Shown in pieces: positions 48,093-57,201 of a stretch of 64,000 nt of DNA. How positions within the stretch are numbered: position 1 is the stretch's first letter; the number at the start of each line of letters is the position of its first letter. The DNA comes from Roseateles sp. (GTDB taxonomy: Bacteria > Pseudomonadota > Gammaproteobacteria > Burkholderiales > Burkholderiaceae_C). Location: NCBI GenBank assembly GCA_015657635.1, contig JACDQM010000188.1, positions 1-64,000 on the forward strand. Reading direction: 5' to 3'. The notes beneath the pieces are model-generated. The model was not told the DNA's origin. It worked only from the letters and a program-made list of their open reading frames with translations, and did not search any database. The translations under genes and the position numbers were made by a program.

Positions 48093-49196
48093 TCAGACAG
48101 AGTCGGTCTCGACCGGCAGGCGCTCCGCATTCCAGCGCAGCATGCCGCCGGCCAGATTGGCCACGCGCTTGAAGCCGGCGCGCTGCAGCAGCACCGTGGC
48201 CTGGGCCGAGCGGGTGCCGGAGCGGCAGACACTGATCACCGGGCGCGCCGGATCCAGCTCGGCCAGCCGGGCCTGCAGCTCGCCCAGCGGCAGCAGCCGT
48301 GCCTGCGCGATATGGCCCAAGGTGTTGTTGAACTCCTCGGCTTCGCGCACATCGAGCAGCTGGATGGCGGCGCCGTCGGCGCTGCGCAGCTTTTCCTGCA
48401 GGGCGGCAGGCTGGATTTCCCAGATGCCGCCAAAGGTCAAGCTCAGCGCCGCCCAGTCGGGCTCATCGCCGCTGCCAGCGCGCTCGGACTCGGGCCGGCC
48501 GCAGCGCAGATTGGCCGGCACGGCGATGTCGATCAGTTTGGGGTGCGGCAGGCCCAGCGCATTCATGAAGCCGGCGAAATCGCCCTCGCTGGCGTCGCCA
48601 CCCAGGCGTGGGTTGTAGCGCAACTCCTCGGCCACGCTGGTGACCGTAAGGCCGCGGTAATCGTGGCCGGGGTAGAGCAGGCAGTCCGGCGGCAGCGAGA
48701 GGATCTGTTCGCGCACCGAGCGGAACAACCGGCTGGCGCTGCCTTGCTGGAAATCGGTGCGGCCGCAGCCGCGAATCAAGAGGCTGTCGCCGGTGAAGGC
48801 CATGCTGTGATCGTCCAGCACATAGCTCAGGCAGCCATCGGTGTGGCCCGGCGTGGCACGAACTTCAAGATGGCGCGTCCCAAAGAGCACGCGCTCGCCG
48901 TGCTGCAGCAGGCGGTCGGCATTGCCGGCCCCGGACGCAGCGGACAGCAGGATCTGGCTGGCGCATTGCTGCTTGAGCAGCCAGGCGCTGGTCACATGGT
49001 CCGCATGCACATGGGTGTCCAGCGTGGCCACCAGGCGCAGACCCAGCTCGCGCAGCAGCGCGGTGTCGCGCCGCAGCTGCTCGAAGACCGGGTCGATCAG
49101 CAGCGCCTCGCCGCTGGCGGGATCGCCGAGCAGATAGGTGTAGGTGGATGAAGCCGGGTCGAAGAGCTGGCGGAAGACGAGGGGGGCAGCTGACAT
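48093..49196 (-). CDS. Persulfide dioxygenase-rhodanese fusion
   Basis: 367 residues. The N-terminal metallo-beta-lactamase fold is of ETHE1 type: THVHADH (His62, His64, Asp66, His67), GHTDG (His118), FTGDSLL (Asp137), GRTDFQQG and YPGHDY (His178). The C-terminal rhodanese domain (~270-360) has the active Cys324 in VCRSGTRS. ETHE1-type dioxygenases oxidise glutathione persulfide to sulfite; the fused rhodanese moves sulfane sulfur, so one chain can couple both steps of sulfide detoxification. No sqr gene is seen in the window. ATG 49196 opens the domain directly. Confidence 0.94.
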   Translation of the reverse strand: MSAAPLVFRQLFDPASSTYTYLLGDPASGEALLIDPVFEQLRRDTALLRELGLRLVATLDTHVHADHVTSAWLLKQQCASQILLSAASGAGNADRLLQHGERVLFGTRHLEVRATPGHTDGCLSYVLDDHSMAFTGDSLLIRGCGRTDFQQGSASRLFRSVREQILSLPPDCLLYPGHDYRGLTVTSVAEELRYNPRLGGDASEGDFAGFMNALGLPHPKLIDIAVPANLRCGRPESERAGSGDEPDWAALSLTFGGIWEIQPAALQEKLRSADGAAIQLLDVREAEEFNNTLGHIAQARLLPLGELQARLAELDPARPVISVCRSGTRSAQATVLLQRAGFKRVANLAGGMLRWNAERLPVETDSV

Positions 49197-49265
49197 GGGG
49201 CGGGCGGGCGGTGCGTGTCGTCCGAAGATCTTAGGGCACCACTGCCGATCGAGCGCATCTTCCGG

Positions 49266-50210
49266 CTACAGCCGGGTCCAGTCCTTCACCGCCGGGTGGA
49301 AGAAGCCCGACTGCGTGTAGGCGCGCTTGAGCTGGCCGCTGCGGCGCAAGGCCTGCAAGCCGGCATCCAGGGCAGGCGCCAGTTGTGCGCTGGCCGGATG
49401 CTTGGCCGACAGCACATAGTGCCGCGTGCCATGCATCGAGATCTTCAAGCCCGGCACCGGCACCAGCGTGATGCCATCCACTTTCAGCAGCATGCCCTCA
49501 CCCGGCTGGAACGGTGCCAACAGCACATCGGCCCGGCCGCTCTGCAGCATGCGCGGCATCAGGGACCAGTTGCCCACATGCTGCAGGCGATCCTGCAGGC
49601 CGAGCTGGATCAGGGTCTGCCAATCCACCTGCCAGTCGCGGTTCGAGAGCAGCCGCAGACGCCGCAGGTCGTCAAGGCTGCGCGCCGCCAGCGCCTGGCG
49701 ATTTGAGGGCACGGTGTAGAGCCCGGCTTCGAACTCACCGTCTTCGACCAGGGGCAGACTGAACAACAGGCCCGGCTCCCGCTCGGGAAAATCCCCCCGC
49801 CAGTAGGTGGTGGCGGTGCAGGCGGCGAGCCCGGCCATCAGGTCCAACTTGAGGCGTGCGTCGGTCGGTCGGCCCAGCATGTCCAGCGCGTTGGCGAAGG
49901 CCGCCTGTGCCAGGGCTTGGTGGATCAACACCACCTCCGCCACATCACGGCGTGCATGCGCGCCGCCAAAGTCGGTGATTTCAGACGGCTGCCGGCCGCC
50001 GAGAAAGCGCTGATAGTCCAGCAGAACGTCATCGGACACCAGCGCTGGCAGCTGGGCCGGCGGGGGCTTCACCGCAGCAGGCGTCGCCAGCAGCTTGTTG
50101 CTGGCCAGCACGGATCCCGACGCCACCAGCCCCATGGACAAGCCCGCAAGAAGATCCCTGCGCCGCAGCGCATGGGCCTTGGGTCCGGGCTGGACGCTCG
50201 GGGAAGTCAT
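49266..50210 (-). CDS. Periplasmic type-2 binding-protein-like protein with Tat-type signal
   Basis: 314 residues. The N-terminus LRRRDLLAGLSMGLVASGSV has an RR motif followed by a hydrophobic stretch, Tat-like. The remainder resembles a two-lobe type-2 periplasmic binding fold (LLLAPFQPGEGMLLKVDG..., then a C-terminal helix LDAGLQALRRSGQLKRAYTQ). It has no neighbouring permease. Such orphan proteins may bind amino acids or act in sensing. No close family could be named. Confidence 0.7.
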   Translation of the reverse strand: MTSPSVQPGPKAHALRRRDLLAGLSMGLVASGSVLASNKLLATPAAVKPPPAQLPALVSDDVLLDYQRFLGGRQPSEITDFGGAHARRDVAEVVLIHQALAQAAFANALDMLGRPTDARLKLDLMAGLAACTATTYWRGDFPEREPGLLFSLPLVEDGEFEAGLYTVPSNRQALAARSLDDLRRLRLLSNRDWQVDWQTLIQLGLQDRLQHVGNWSLMPRMLQSGRADVLLAPFQPGEGMLLKVDGITLVPVPGLKISMHGTRHYVLSAKHPASAQLAPALDAGLQALRRSGQLKRAYTQSGFFHPAVKDWTRL

Positions 50211-50381
50211 GGCTCAGTTTAGCTTCGAGACCGGGCCTTCGGCAGGCGACTGCTGTCCCGTTTTCAGTGCAGCCAGCCGCCACCGCCAAGGCCGGCCAGT
50301 CGTCACCTACAGGACTCGACATGGGCGGCTTCGGGACCAGAATGCCGCATCCCAGAGCCCAAGAACAAGCGGAGACCCCTC

Positions 50382-52433
50382 ATGACGATGCGCGTGGCAC
50401 AGCCGCCCCACCAGATCGAACGCTACCAGGCCTTCCTGCAGCAACGCCTGGGCCTGCGCTTCGACAGCTACGACGCGCTGTGGCAGTGGTCGGTCAGCGA
50501 GCTCGATGCCTTCTGGCTCAGCGCCTGGGATTTCTTTGAGCTGCAGTCAGCAACGCCGTTCAAGCAGGCGCTGTGCGACGAGCGCATGCCCGGCGCACGC
50601 TGGTTTGAGGGCGCGACGATCAACTACGCCGCCCAGGCGCTGCGCCATGCTGAAGCGGCCAGCGCCGCGGGCCGCCCGGCCATCGTCCACGCCAACGAGG
50701 CCATGCTGGCGCGCGGCGAGCTGGCCGAGCTGTCCTGGCACGAGCTGCAGCGCCAGGTCGGCACGCTGGCCGCCGCGCTGCGCGGCATGGGCGTGGGCCG
50801 CGGCGACCGCGTCGTCGCCTACATGCCCAACATCCCGCAGACGGCGGTGGCCTTTCTCGCGGTGGCCAGCCTGGGCGCGATCTGGTCGGTGTGCTCGCCC
50901 GATATGGGGCCGGTGGCGGTGCTGGACCGCTTCACGCAGATCGAGCCCAAGGCGCTGATCTGCGTCGATGGCTATGTCTACGCCGGCCAGACCGTGCCGC
51001 GCCTGGCCTTGCTGCGCGAGATGCTGGATGCACTGCCCACGGTGGCGCATGTCTTGCTGCTGCCGCAGCTGGACGCCGCCGCCGACGTCCAGGCCCTGGC
51101 CCGCCCCGGCCGCCAGGCGCATCACCTCGGCGCACTGCTGGCGCAAGACCTGGCCCCAGCGCAGTGGGTGCAGCCCGAGCCGCTGCCCTTCGACCACCCG
51201 CTGTGGATCGTCTACTCCAGCGGCACCACCGGCCTGCCCAAGCCCATCGTGCACGGCCATGGCGGCATCGTGCTGGAGCAGCTCAAAGGCGGGGTGCTGC
51301 ACAACGATTTGCGGCCCGAAGACCGCTTCCACTGGTACAGCTCCACCGGCTGGATCATGTGGAACTGCCAGATCAGCGCGCTGCTGGCTGGCTGCACGAT
51401 CTGCCTGTTCGACGGCAGCCCCGGCGGCAGCCGCGAGCAGGCGGACTGGGCCACGCTGTGGCGCTTCGCCGCGCTGAGCAAGGCCAACGTCTTCGGCGCC
51501 GGCGCGGCCTTCTACGCCAGCTGCCTGAAGGCCGGCGTCGAGCCCATGGCCGAGGGCGATCTGTCGGCGCTGCGTGCGGTCGGCTCGACCGGCAGCCCGC
51601 TGGCCGATGAGTGCTACGACTGGATCTGGGCGCATTGCCCCAAGCCCGGCGGCCGCGACATCTGGATCGCCTGCATCAGCGGCGGCACCGATTTCGCCGG
51701 CGCCTTCCTCGCCGGCCATCCGCTGCTGCCGGTGCATCGCGGGCAGATGCAGTGCCGCTGCCTGGGCGCCGCCGTCTATGCCTACGGCCCGCCGGACGCG
51801 CAAGGGCAAGGCCAGCCCTTGGTCGACGAGGTGGGCGAACTGGTCTGCACGCGGCCCATCCCATCGATGCCCCTGCGTTTTTGGAACGACGCAGGCGACC
51901 AGCGTTATCTGGACAGCTACTTCGACATGTACCGCGGCCCCAAGGGTGAAGGCATCTGGCGCCACGGCGACTGGCTGCGCATCACGCCCGAAGGCGGCGC
52001 CATCATCTACGGCCGCTCGGATGCCACCATCAACCGCCACGGCATCCGCATGGGCACGGCCGAGCTCTACCGCGCGGTGGAGAAGCAGCCCGAGCTGCTG
52101 GACAGCCTGGTGGTGGACCTGGAATACCTGGGCCGCGAAAGCTATATGCCGCTGTTCGTCGTGCTGCGCGAGGGCCTCACGCTGGACGAGGCACTGACGC
52201 GCCGGCTGCGCGATGCGATCAAGGCCGCGCTCTCGCCACGCCATGTGCCCAGCGAGATCCTGCAGGTGCAGGCCGTGCCGCGCACGCTGTCGGGCAAGAA
52301 GATGGAACTGCCGGTGAAGAAGCTGCTGCTGGGCGCCGCGCCCGAGACGGTATTCAAGCGCGACGCGATGGCCAATGCCGGTTGCGTGGACTGGTTCATC
52401 GCCTTTGCCGCCAGGCGGCTGGCGCAAGGCTGA
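50382..52433 (+). CDS. aacS: Acetoacetyl-CoA synthetase (acetoacetate-CoA ligase)
   Basis: 683 residues, full length for the family. ANL adenylate-forming enzyme with the P-loop YSSGTTGLPKPIVHG, the long N-terminal acyl-CoA synthetase cap (WFEGATINYAAQAL), the acetoacetyl-CoA ligase landmarks FHWYSSTGWIMWN and ISGGTDFAGAF, the hinge GRSDATINRHGIRMG, and the catalytic Lys in RTLSGKKMELPVKK. It activates acetoacetate, feeding ketone-body or polyhydroxybutyrate breakdown products into central metabolism. Either ATG 50382 or 50388 serves. It is divergent from the binding-protein gene and convergent with trxC. Confidence 0.95.
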   Translation: MTMRVAQPPHQIERYQAFLQQRLGLRFDSYDALWQWSVSELDAFWLSAWDFFELQSATPFKQALCDERMPGARWFEGATINYAAQALRHAEAASAAGRPAIVHANEAMLARGELAELSWHELQRQVGTLAAALRGMGVGRGDRVVAYMPNIPQTAVAFLAVASLGAIWSVCSPDMGPVAVLDRFTQIEPKALICVDGYVYAGQTVPRLALLREMLDALPTVAHVLLLPQLDAAADVQALARPGRQAHHLGALLAQDLAPAQWVQPEPLPFDHPLWIVYSSGTTGLPKPIVHGHGGIVLEQLKGGVLHNDLRPEDRFHWYSSTGWIMWNCQISALLAGCTICLFDGSPGGSREQADWATLWRFAALSKANVFGAGAAFYASCLKAGVEPMAEGDLSALRAVGSTGSPLADECYDWIWAHCPKPGGRDIWIACISGGTDFAGAFLAGHPLLPVHRGQMQCRCLGAAVYAYGPPDAQGQGQPLVDEVGELVCTRPIPSMPLRFWNDAGDQRYLDSYFDMYRGPKGEGIWRHGDWLRITPEGGAIIYGRSDATINRHGIRMGTAELYRAVEKQPELLDSLVVDLEYLGRESYMPLFVVLREGLTLDEALTRRLRDAIKAALSPRHVPSEILQVQAVPRTLSGKKMELPVKKLLLGAAPETVFKRDAMANAGCVDWFIAFAARRLAQG

Positions 52434-52449
52434 GTGCGCCCGGGGCCGT

Positions 52450-52878
52450 TCAGCGCCTCTGCTGCTGCATCAGCCACTGCAGGATCTGCGGCGCCTGCAT
52501 CGCGCCGGAGATGCGGCCCTGCTCCTGGCCGCCGTGGATCAAGAGCAGGGTGGGCAGGCTGCGGATGCCCCATTGCTGCGACAGGCGCGGGTTGGCATCG
52601 CTGTCGACCTTGACGAACAGGGCCTGGCCCTTGAGCTGCTGGGCGGCCTGCGCAAAGTGAGGCGCCATCATGCGGCAGGGGCCACACCAGGCAGCCCAGA
52701 AATCCACCACCACCGGCAACTCGCTGCCGGCGACGACGGCGTCGAAATTGGCCACGGTCAGCGCCACCGGCTCACCGCTCAGCAAGCCGGCCTTGCAATG
52801 GCCGCAGACCGGGTCCTGCGCGGCGCGTTCGGCGGGCACGCGGTTCTTGGTCAGGCAGTGGGGACAGGTGACGATCAT
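52450..52878 (-). CDS. trxC: Thioredoxin 2 (TrxC)
   Basis: 142 residues. An N-terminal zinc ribbon (Cys5, Cys8, Cys25, Cys28) is followed by a thioredoxin fold with WCGPC at 64-68 and cis-Pro in RSLPT. TrxC is a cytoplasmic disulfide reductase induced under oxidative stress. The second gene of a pair, it follows a homologue that has lost the first active-site Cys. ATG 52878 begins the zinc ribbon directly. Confidence 0.95.
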   Translation of the reverse strand: MIVTCPHCLTKNRVPAERAAQDPVCGHCKAGLLSGEPVALTVANFDAVVAGSELPVVVDFWAAWCGPCRMMAPHFAQAAQQLKGQALFVKVDSDANPRLSQQWGIRSLPTLLLIHGGQEQGRISGAMQAPQILQWLMQQQRR

Positions 52879-52935
52879 GATGGGCAAGCACTCCTTGCCC
52901 GGCAGATGGGGGGCGGGAGGAGCGCTTTCAAGCCA

Positions 52936-53385
52936 TCACAGATCGGCCCAGCCGGAAGCGTGGCATTCGGCCGCAGCCCATTCGGCGATCTGGTGGGCCG
53001 CCATGGCGCCGGCATGGCGCTGCAGTTCTTGCCCGCGCAGGAACAGCAGCATGGTGGGCGGGGTGCGTACCGCAAAGCGCGCCACCAGATGTGGGCTCTT
53101 GTCCACATCGACACGGAACATCGCCACCCGCCCTTTCATCGAACGCGCCGCCAGCGCCAGCTGCGGTCCCATCATGCGGCAGGGTCCGGCCCAGCTGGCC
53201 CAGAACTCCACCAGCACCGGCAGGCCATGCGGCAGGACCACCGCATCGAAGTTGGCTTCGCCCAGCTCGCTGACTTCGCCGCTGAGCAAGGCATGGCCGC
53301 ATTGGGAGCAGACCGGGCCCAGCAGCGCGCGGGCTTCGGAGACCTGGTTCTGGCTCAGGCAGGAGATGCAGGGAATCAACAACAT
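52936..53385 (-). CDS. TrxC-like protein with degenerate active site (WAGPC)
   Basis: 149 residues with the same layout as its neighbour: an N-terminal zinc ribbon (Cys6, Cys9, Cys26, Cys29) and a thioredoxin domain. The active site reads SWAGPCRMM, with Ala66 in place of the nucleophilic Cys and only Cys69 kept. The cis-Pro loop is RTPPT. Without the first Cys it cannot carry out dithiol-disulfide exchange. It may be a mono-thiol chaperone, a trap or regulator of TrxC. Tandem, same strand and ~57 bases upstream of trxC, so it arose by duplication. Confidence 0.9.
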   Translation of the reverse strand: MLLIPCISCLSQNQVSEARALLGPVCSQCGHALLSGEVSELGEANFDAVVLPHGLPVLVEFWASWAGPCRMMGPQLALAARSMKGRVAMFRVDVDKSPHLVARFAVRTPPTMLLFLRGQELQRHAGAMAAHQIAEWAAAECHASGWADL

Positions 53386-53489
53386 GGCGGACCTTTCCAG
53401 GCCCGTATCAGGGAATCGGGCCTTTGTGCCGCGATTCTGCGCAGCCAGGCCACACCCAGGCGTTTCAAAGCCTGCCAGGGCGTAACAAG

Positions 53490-54002
53490 CTATAGCGGCA
53501 GCTCGGTGTAATAGCGCCCACCGTGAAATATCAACGGTTGCGCTGCCGGATTGAAGGCGCAGCGCTCGACCTCGCCGACAAAGATGACGTGGTCGCCTTC
53601 CTCATACTGGCTGCGGTTGGCGCATTCGAACACCGCCGCCACGCCGTCCAGAACCGGCGCGCCGCCTGCGCCTTCACGCCAGGCCACACCGGCGAAGCGG
53701 TCGATGTCACGCGTGGCGAAACGTTCCGCCAGCGCCTTCTGATCGGCCGCCAGGATGTTGATCGCATAGTGCGAGCCGCGGCTGAACACCGGCATCGAGC
53801 CGGCCCGCATGCCCAGGCTCCACAGCACCAGCGGCGGCGCCAGCGAGACCGAGTTGAAGGAATTGGCCGTCAGGCCGACCAGCGCACCATCGGCTCCGCG
53901 GGCGGTGACGATGGTGACGCCGGTGGCGAACATGCCCAGGGCCGAGCGGAACTGCCGGCTGTCTGGGCCGGGCAGGGCGGAGGGGTCGGTCTGGCTGGGC
54001 AT
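53490..54002 (-). CDS. Flavin reductase domain protein
   Basis: 170 residues of the flavin reductase-like fold: FRSALGMFATGVTIVTARG, GLTANSFNSVSLAPPLVL, RGSHYAINILAADQ, ending PLIFHGGRYYTELPL. These supply reduced FMN/FAD to two-component monooxygenases; no oxygenase is next to it. ATG 54002; it is divergent from the M48 gene. Confidence 0.93.
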   Translation of the reverse strand: MPSQTDPSALPGPDSRQFRSALGMFATGVTIVTARGADGALVGLTANSFNSVSLAPPLVLWSLGMRAGSMPVFSRGSHYAINILAADQKALAERFATRDIDRFAGVAWREGAGGAPVLDGVAAVFECANRSQYEEGDHVIFVGEVERCAFNPAAQPLIFHGGRYYTELPL

Positions 54003-54075
54003 GGGCTGGATTGTCGGTGACACCCGGGCTCTGGGACGCAGCAAGGTCTTGCGCGCTTGCCCCAAAATGCAGGTC

Positions 54076-55047
54076 ATGGTCGATACCGCTCACTTCGAAG
54101 TCCACGCCGATCCCCACCTGCCCAGCGCGCCGAGCTATGGCTTCGGCCGTTGCGACTGCGCGCGCTGCGGCCCGCCTGCCCAGCCGCAGCGGCGCCTGTT
54201 CACCGGCCTGCTGGCGGGCAGTGCGGTGCTGTCCAGCGTGCCGGCGTGGGCGCAACAGCAGCGCGAAGGGGTTGATGTCGGCGAGCGCAGCAAGCTGGCC
54301 GGCCTGGTGCCGGCCGAGCAGATGGAATCCGCCGGCGCGCAGCAATACCAGCAGATGATGCGTGAGGCACAGGATCAGCGCGCGCTGGCGCCGGCCGATC
54401 ATCCGCAGGTCAAGCGCCTGCGCGCCATCGCCAACCGCATCATTCCGCAGTCCTACGGCTGGAACCCGCGAGCGCGCCAGTGGAAGTGGGAAGTCAACCT
54501 GATCGGCAGCAGCCAGCTCAATGCCTTCTGCATGCCGGGCGGCAAGATCGCCTTCTATTACGGCATCCTCGAAAAGCTCAAGCTCGACGATGAGGAAGTG
54601 GCCTTCATCATGGGCCATGAAGTCGCCCACGCGCTGCGCGAACATGCGCGCGAGCGCATGGCCAAGACCACCGCGACGCGCATCGGCGCCAACCTGCTGT
54701 CCAGCGTGCTGGGGCTGGGCAGCCTGGGCGACGCGGCACTCGGCATGGGCGCGCAGCTGCTGACGCTGAAGTTCAGCCGCGAGGATGAGACCGAAGCGGA
54801 CCTGGTGGGGCTGGAGCTGTCGGCCCGCTCGGGTTACCGGCCCGAAGCCGGCGTCAGCCTATGGCAGAAGATGGCCGAGGCCTCCAAGGGCGCGCCGCCG
54901 CAATGGGCCTCCACCCACCCGACCGGCCCGACCCGCATCCGCGACATCGAGAGCAACATCCCCAAGGTTGAGGCGTTGTATGCGCGTGCCGAAAAGCCGC
55001 AACAGCGCTTCGAGGTGGCACAGCCGCTGCGCCGCCGCGACGGCTAA
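54076..55047 (+). CDS. M48 family metalloprotease with Cys-rich start and Tat-like signal
   Basis: About 323 residues. A short N-terminal region carries CDCARC (Cys26, 28, 31), followed by QRRLFTGLLAGSAVLSSVPAWA (arginine pair then a hydrophobic helix). The protease domain then has HEVAH (His181, Glu182, His185) in FIMGHEVAHALREH and a downstream EADLVG ligand. The CxCxxC cluster ahead of an RR signal is unusual, as a Tat substrate would carry its Cys before export. An ATG at 54067 is equally open. It is probably periplasmic or membrane-tethered, overlapping in role with the BepA-like protein at 18.7 kb. Confidence 0.87.
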   Translation: MVDTAHFEVHADPHLPSAPSYGFGRCDCARCGPPAQPQRRLFTGLLAGSAVLSSVPAWAQQQREGVDVGERSKLAGLVPAEQMESAGAQQYQQMMREAQDQRALAPADHPQVKRLRAIANRIIPQSYGWNPRARQWKWEVNLIGSSQLNAFCMPGGKIAFYYGILEKLKLDDEEVAFIMGHEVAHALREHARERMAKTTATRIGANLLSSVLGLGSLGDAALGMGAQLLTLKFSREDETEADLVGLELSARSGYRPEAGVSLWQKMAEASKGAPPQWASTHPTGPTRIRDIESNIPKVEALYARAEKPQQRFEVAQPLRRRDG

Positions 55048-55057
55048 AGCGTCCGCC

Positions 55058-55693
55058 CTACCAGCGCGCCGGCAGCGCCTTGAGCAGGACAAAGCGCCCG
55101 CCGGCCTCGCGCTCGAGATAGCCGCCCAGCTCCAGGTCCTTCATCAGCTTGGACACCATCTCGCGCGAGCAGCCCAGCTGCCGCGCCATCGATTGGTGCG
55201 TCAGGCGGCCGTCGGGCGGGCTCTCCAGCAAGGCCTTGAGGCGGCCATAGACATCGTTGAGCGCCAGTTGCTTGGTCGACAGCGTGGCGGCGCGCGCCCG
55301 GCGTATCACCTTGGTCAGCAGTTCCAGCGCGAACTCGGGATGCGCGGCGATATGCGCCAGCAGGCTCTGGCGCGTCAGCAGCACGCAGCGGCTGGCCTCC
55401 TCGGTGATGACGCTGGCCGCGCGCGGGCCGCCGTCCAGGCTCATTTCACCGACGTATTCGCCGGCGCCATAGCTGCCGTAGGTGACTTCGCGGCCGCGGC
55501 TGTCGCAGCCGAACACACGCAAGCGCCCTGACACCACCAGATAGAGGCTGTCGCCTTGCGAGCCTTCCTCGATCAGCAGCGTGCCCTTGCGATAGCTGCG
55601 CAGCACGCCGCGCTCGGCCAGCAAGGCGAGCGCTGGCGGCAGGGCGCTGAGTGCGGAGTCGGTGGCGAGGGCAGCAGGCGAAGTCTTGGGCAT
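55058..55693 (-). CDS. Crp/Fnr family transcriptional regulator
   Basis: 211 residues. A cNMP-binding fold (~20-135) with EEGSQGDSLYLVVSGRLRV and GEYVGEMSLDGGPRAASVITEE, then a C-terminal winged helix with LTHQSMARQLGCSREMVSKL. The phosphate-binding cassette GEMSLDGGPRAAS matches cAMP-responsive types, and no Cys cluster for an Fe-S centre is present, so it is Crp-like rather than Fnr. Start ATG 55693; ATG 55717 is upstream in frame. Confidence 0.93.
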   Translation of the reverse strand: MPKTSPAALATDSALSALPPALALLAERGVLRSYRKGTLLIEEGSQGDSLYLVVSGRLRVFGCDSRGREVTYGSYGAGEYVGEMSLDGGPRAASVITEEASRCVLLTRQSLLAHIAAHPEFALELLTKVIRRARAATLSTKQLALNDVYGRLKALLESPPDGRLTHQSMARQLGCSREMVSKLMKDLELGGYLEREAGGRFVLLKALPARW

Positions 55694-55755
55694 CGGGCGC
55701 GAGCGCGCGGCCCCCATGGCCGCGACAAGCGCCGGATGTTAAGGGCTTGCCGGCC

Positions 55756-56412
55756 TCAGTTGCGCAGCGCCGACACCAGCGGAGGCAACACCGCCAGCTG
55801 ACGCAGCAGTTCGCGGATGCTGCGCGCGCCGGACTTGGCGCGAATGCTCTGGATCTGGGTGCGCACGGTGGAGATGGCCACACCCTGGCTCTCGGCAATG
55901 CTGGTGGGCCGGGCACCGCTGCTCAGGCCCTTCAGCACCTCCGACTCAGCCGGCGTCAAGCCATAGCGCAGCGCAAACCACTGCGCGGCCAAGGCGCCGC
56001 ACAGCTCCTGGCGCTCCAGCACCAGCAGCACAGCTGCCTGTTCGACATCGCGGTTCAGCGGCACCACCACCACATTGGCGCGGTCCTGCCCTTCGCCCAG
56101 TCGCAGCAGGCAGCGGCGATCGTCACGCTCGGCCTGCAGCAAGGCGTCGAACAACGGCTTGATGTCCTGGCTGAAGCGGGCCCGCAACTGGCCGCCCAGC
56201 AGCTGCAGCGGATGGTGTTCGTTGAGCACCTGCCGGGCCGCGCGGTTGCTGTGCAGCAGCCCGCCGCTGGCATCCACCAGCAAGAGCCCGTAGTCGAGCT
56301 CGTCCAGAACCAAGGCCAGCCAGTGACTGCTCAGAGACGCCGCACGCCGGCGTTCAGCCAGCGGCGGCGCAGAGCTGAACCGGCGCCCCACTGTGGTTTC
56401 GTTGACCAACAT
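55756..56412 (-). CDS. PAS-like sensor LuxR-type regulator
   Basis: 218 residues. The N-terminal PAS-like region has LDYGLLLVDASGGLLHSNRAA, and the C-terminal LuxR/GerE helix-turn-helix (about 150-205) has GLTPAESEVLKGLSSGARPT, then VAISTVRTQIQSIRAKSG. A single-component regulator. Target and ligand unknown. It is adjacent to the Crp-like gene on the same strand. Confidence 0.88.
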   Translation of the reverse strand: MLVNETTVGRRFSSAPPLAERRRAASLSSHWLALVLDELDYGLLLVDASGGLLHSNRAARQVLNEHHPLQLLGGQLRARFSQDIKPLFDALLQAERDDRRCLLRLGEGQDRANVVVVPLNRDVEQAAVLLVLERQELCGALAAQWFALRYGLTPAESEVLKGLSSGARPTSIAESQGVAISTVRTQIQSIRAKSGARSIRELLRQLAVLPPLVSALRN

Positions 56413-56559
56413 GTTTTGACTCCCTCGGAACGCTCGGATCGAGCGACAACAGCGCGATGACAGCGTGTTGCCCTGAAGCTTAGAGGGAGGGCCGAGGCCG
56501 GCTGCGTAAATCCTAAGACCCGGTTTTGTGAAGAATTCACCTCGGCTTGCCGCCGGCGC

Positions 56560-57201
56560 TCAGGTGCCCAGCACGTGGGGGTTGCTGCGGCGCTCGCGGC
56601 CGAAGCTGCTTTCCGGGCCGTGGCCGGGGATGAACACCGTCTCGTCGCCCATCGGCCACAGGCGCTGCGTGATGGAGGCGATCAGCGTGGCGTGATCGCC
56701 GCCTGGGAAATCGGTGCGGCCGATGCTGCCGGCGAACAGCACATCGCCGACGAAGCAGCGCTGGATCTGCGGCGCATGGAACACCACATGGCCAGGCGTG
56801 TGGCCGGGGCAATGGCGCACCTGCAGGGTCTCGCGGCCCAGCGTCACCGTATCGCCATCGGCCAGCCAGCGCGTCGGTTTGAAGCCCTCGGCAGCCGGGA
56901 AGCCAAACATCGCACTCTGCTGCGGCAGTCCGTCGATCCAGAACTGGTCGCCCGGATGCGGCCCGACGATCGGCAGGCTGTGCTCGCGCGCCAACTGGCC
57001 GGCCGCGCCGGCATGGTCGATATGGGCGTGGGTCAGCCAGATCGCCTTCAGCGTCAGGCCGCGCTCGGCCACCGCCGCCAGCAGCCGCGGCAGTTCGCCG
57101 CCCGGATCGATCAGGGCGGCTTCGTTCGTCTCGTCGCACCACAGCAGCGAGCAGTTCTGCTGAAAAGGTGTCACGGGCAGGGTCTGGTAGCGCAGCGTCA
57201 T
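56560..57201 (-). CDS. Metallo-beta-lactamase-fold hydrolase (GloB/YcbL-like)
   Basis: 213 residues: WLTHAHIDHAGAAG (metal His/Asp), CPGHTPGHVVFH, VGDVLFAGSIGRTDFPGGD, and FIPGHGPESSFGRERRSNPH. Type II glyoxalase-like, the YcbL group, hydrolysing S-lactoylglutathione or another thioester. ATG 57201 begins the family start TLPVTPFQQNCSLLW. It is divergent from the cyclase cluster with ~95 bases between. Confidence 0.92.
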   Translation of the reverse strand: MTLRYQTLPVTPFQQNCSLLWCDETNEAALIDPGGELPRLLAAVAERGLTLKAIWLTHAHIDHAGAAGQLAREHSLPIVGPHPGDQFWIDGLPQQSAMFGFPAAEGFKPTRWLADGDTVTLGRETLQVRHCPGHTPGHVVFHAPQIQRCFVGDVLFAGSIGRTDFPGGDHATLIASITQRLWPMGDETVFIPGHGPESSFGRERRSNPHVLGT

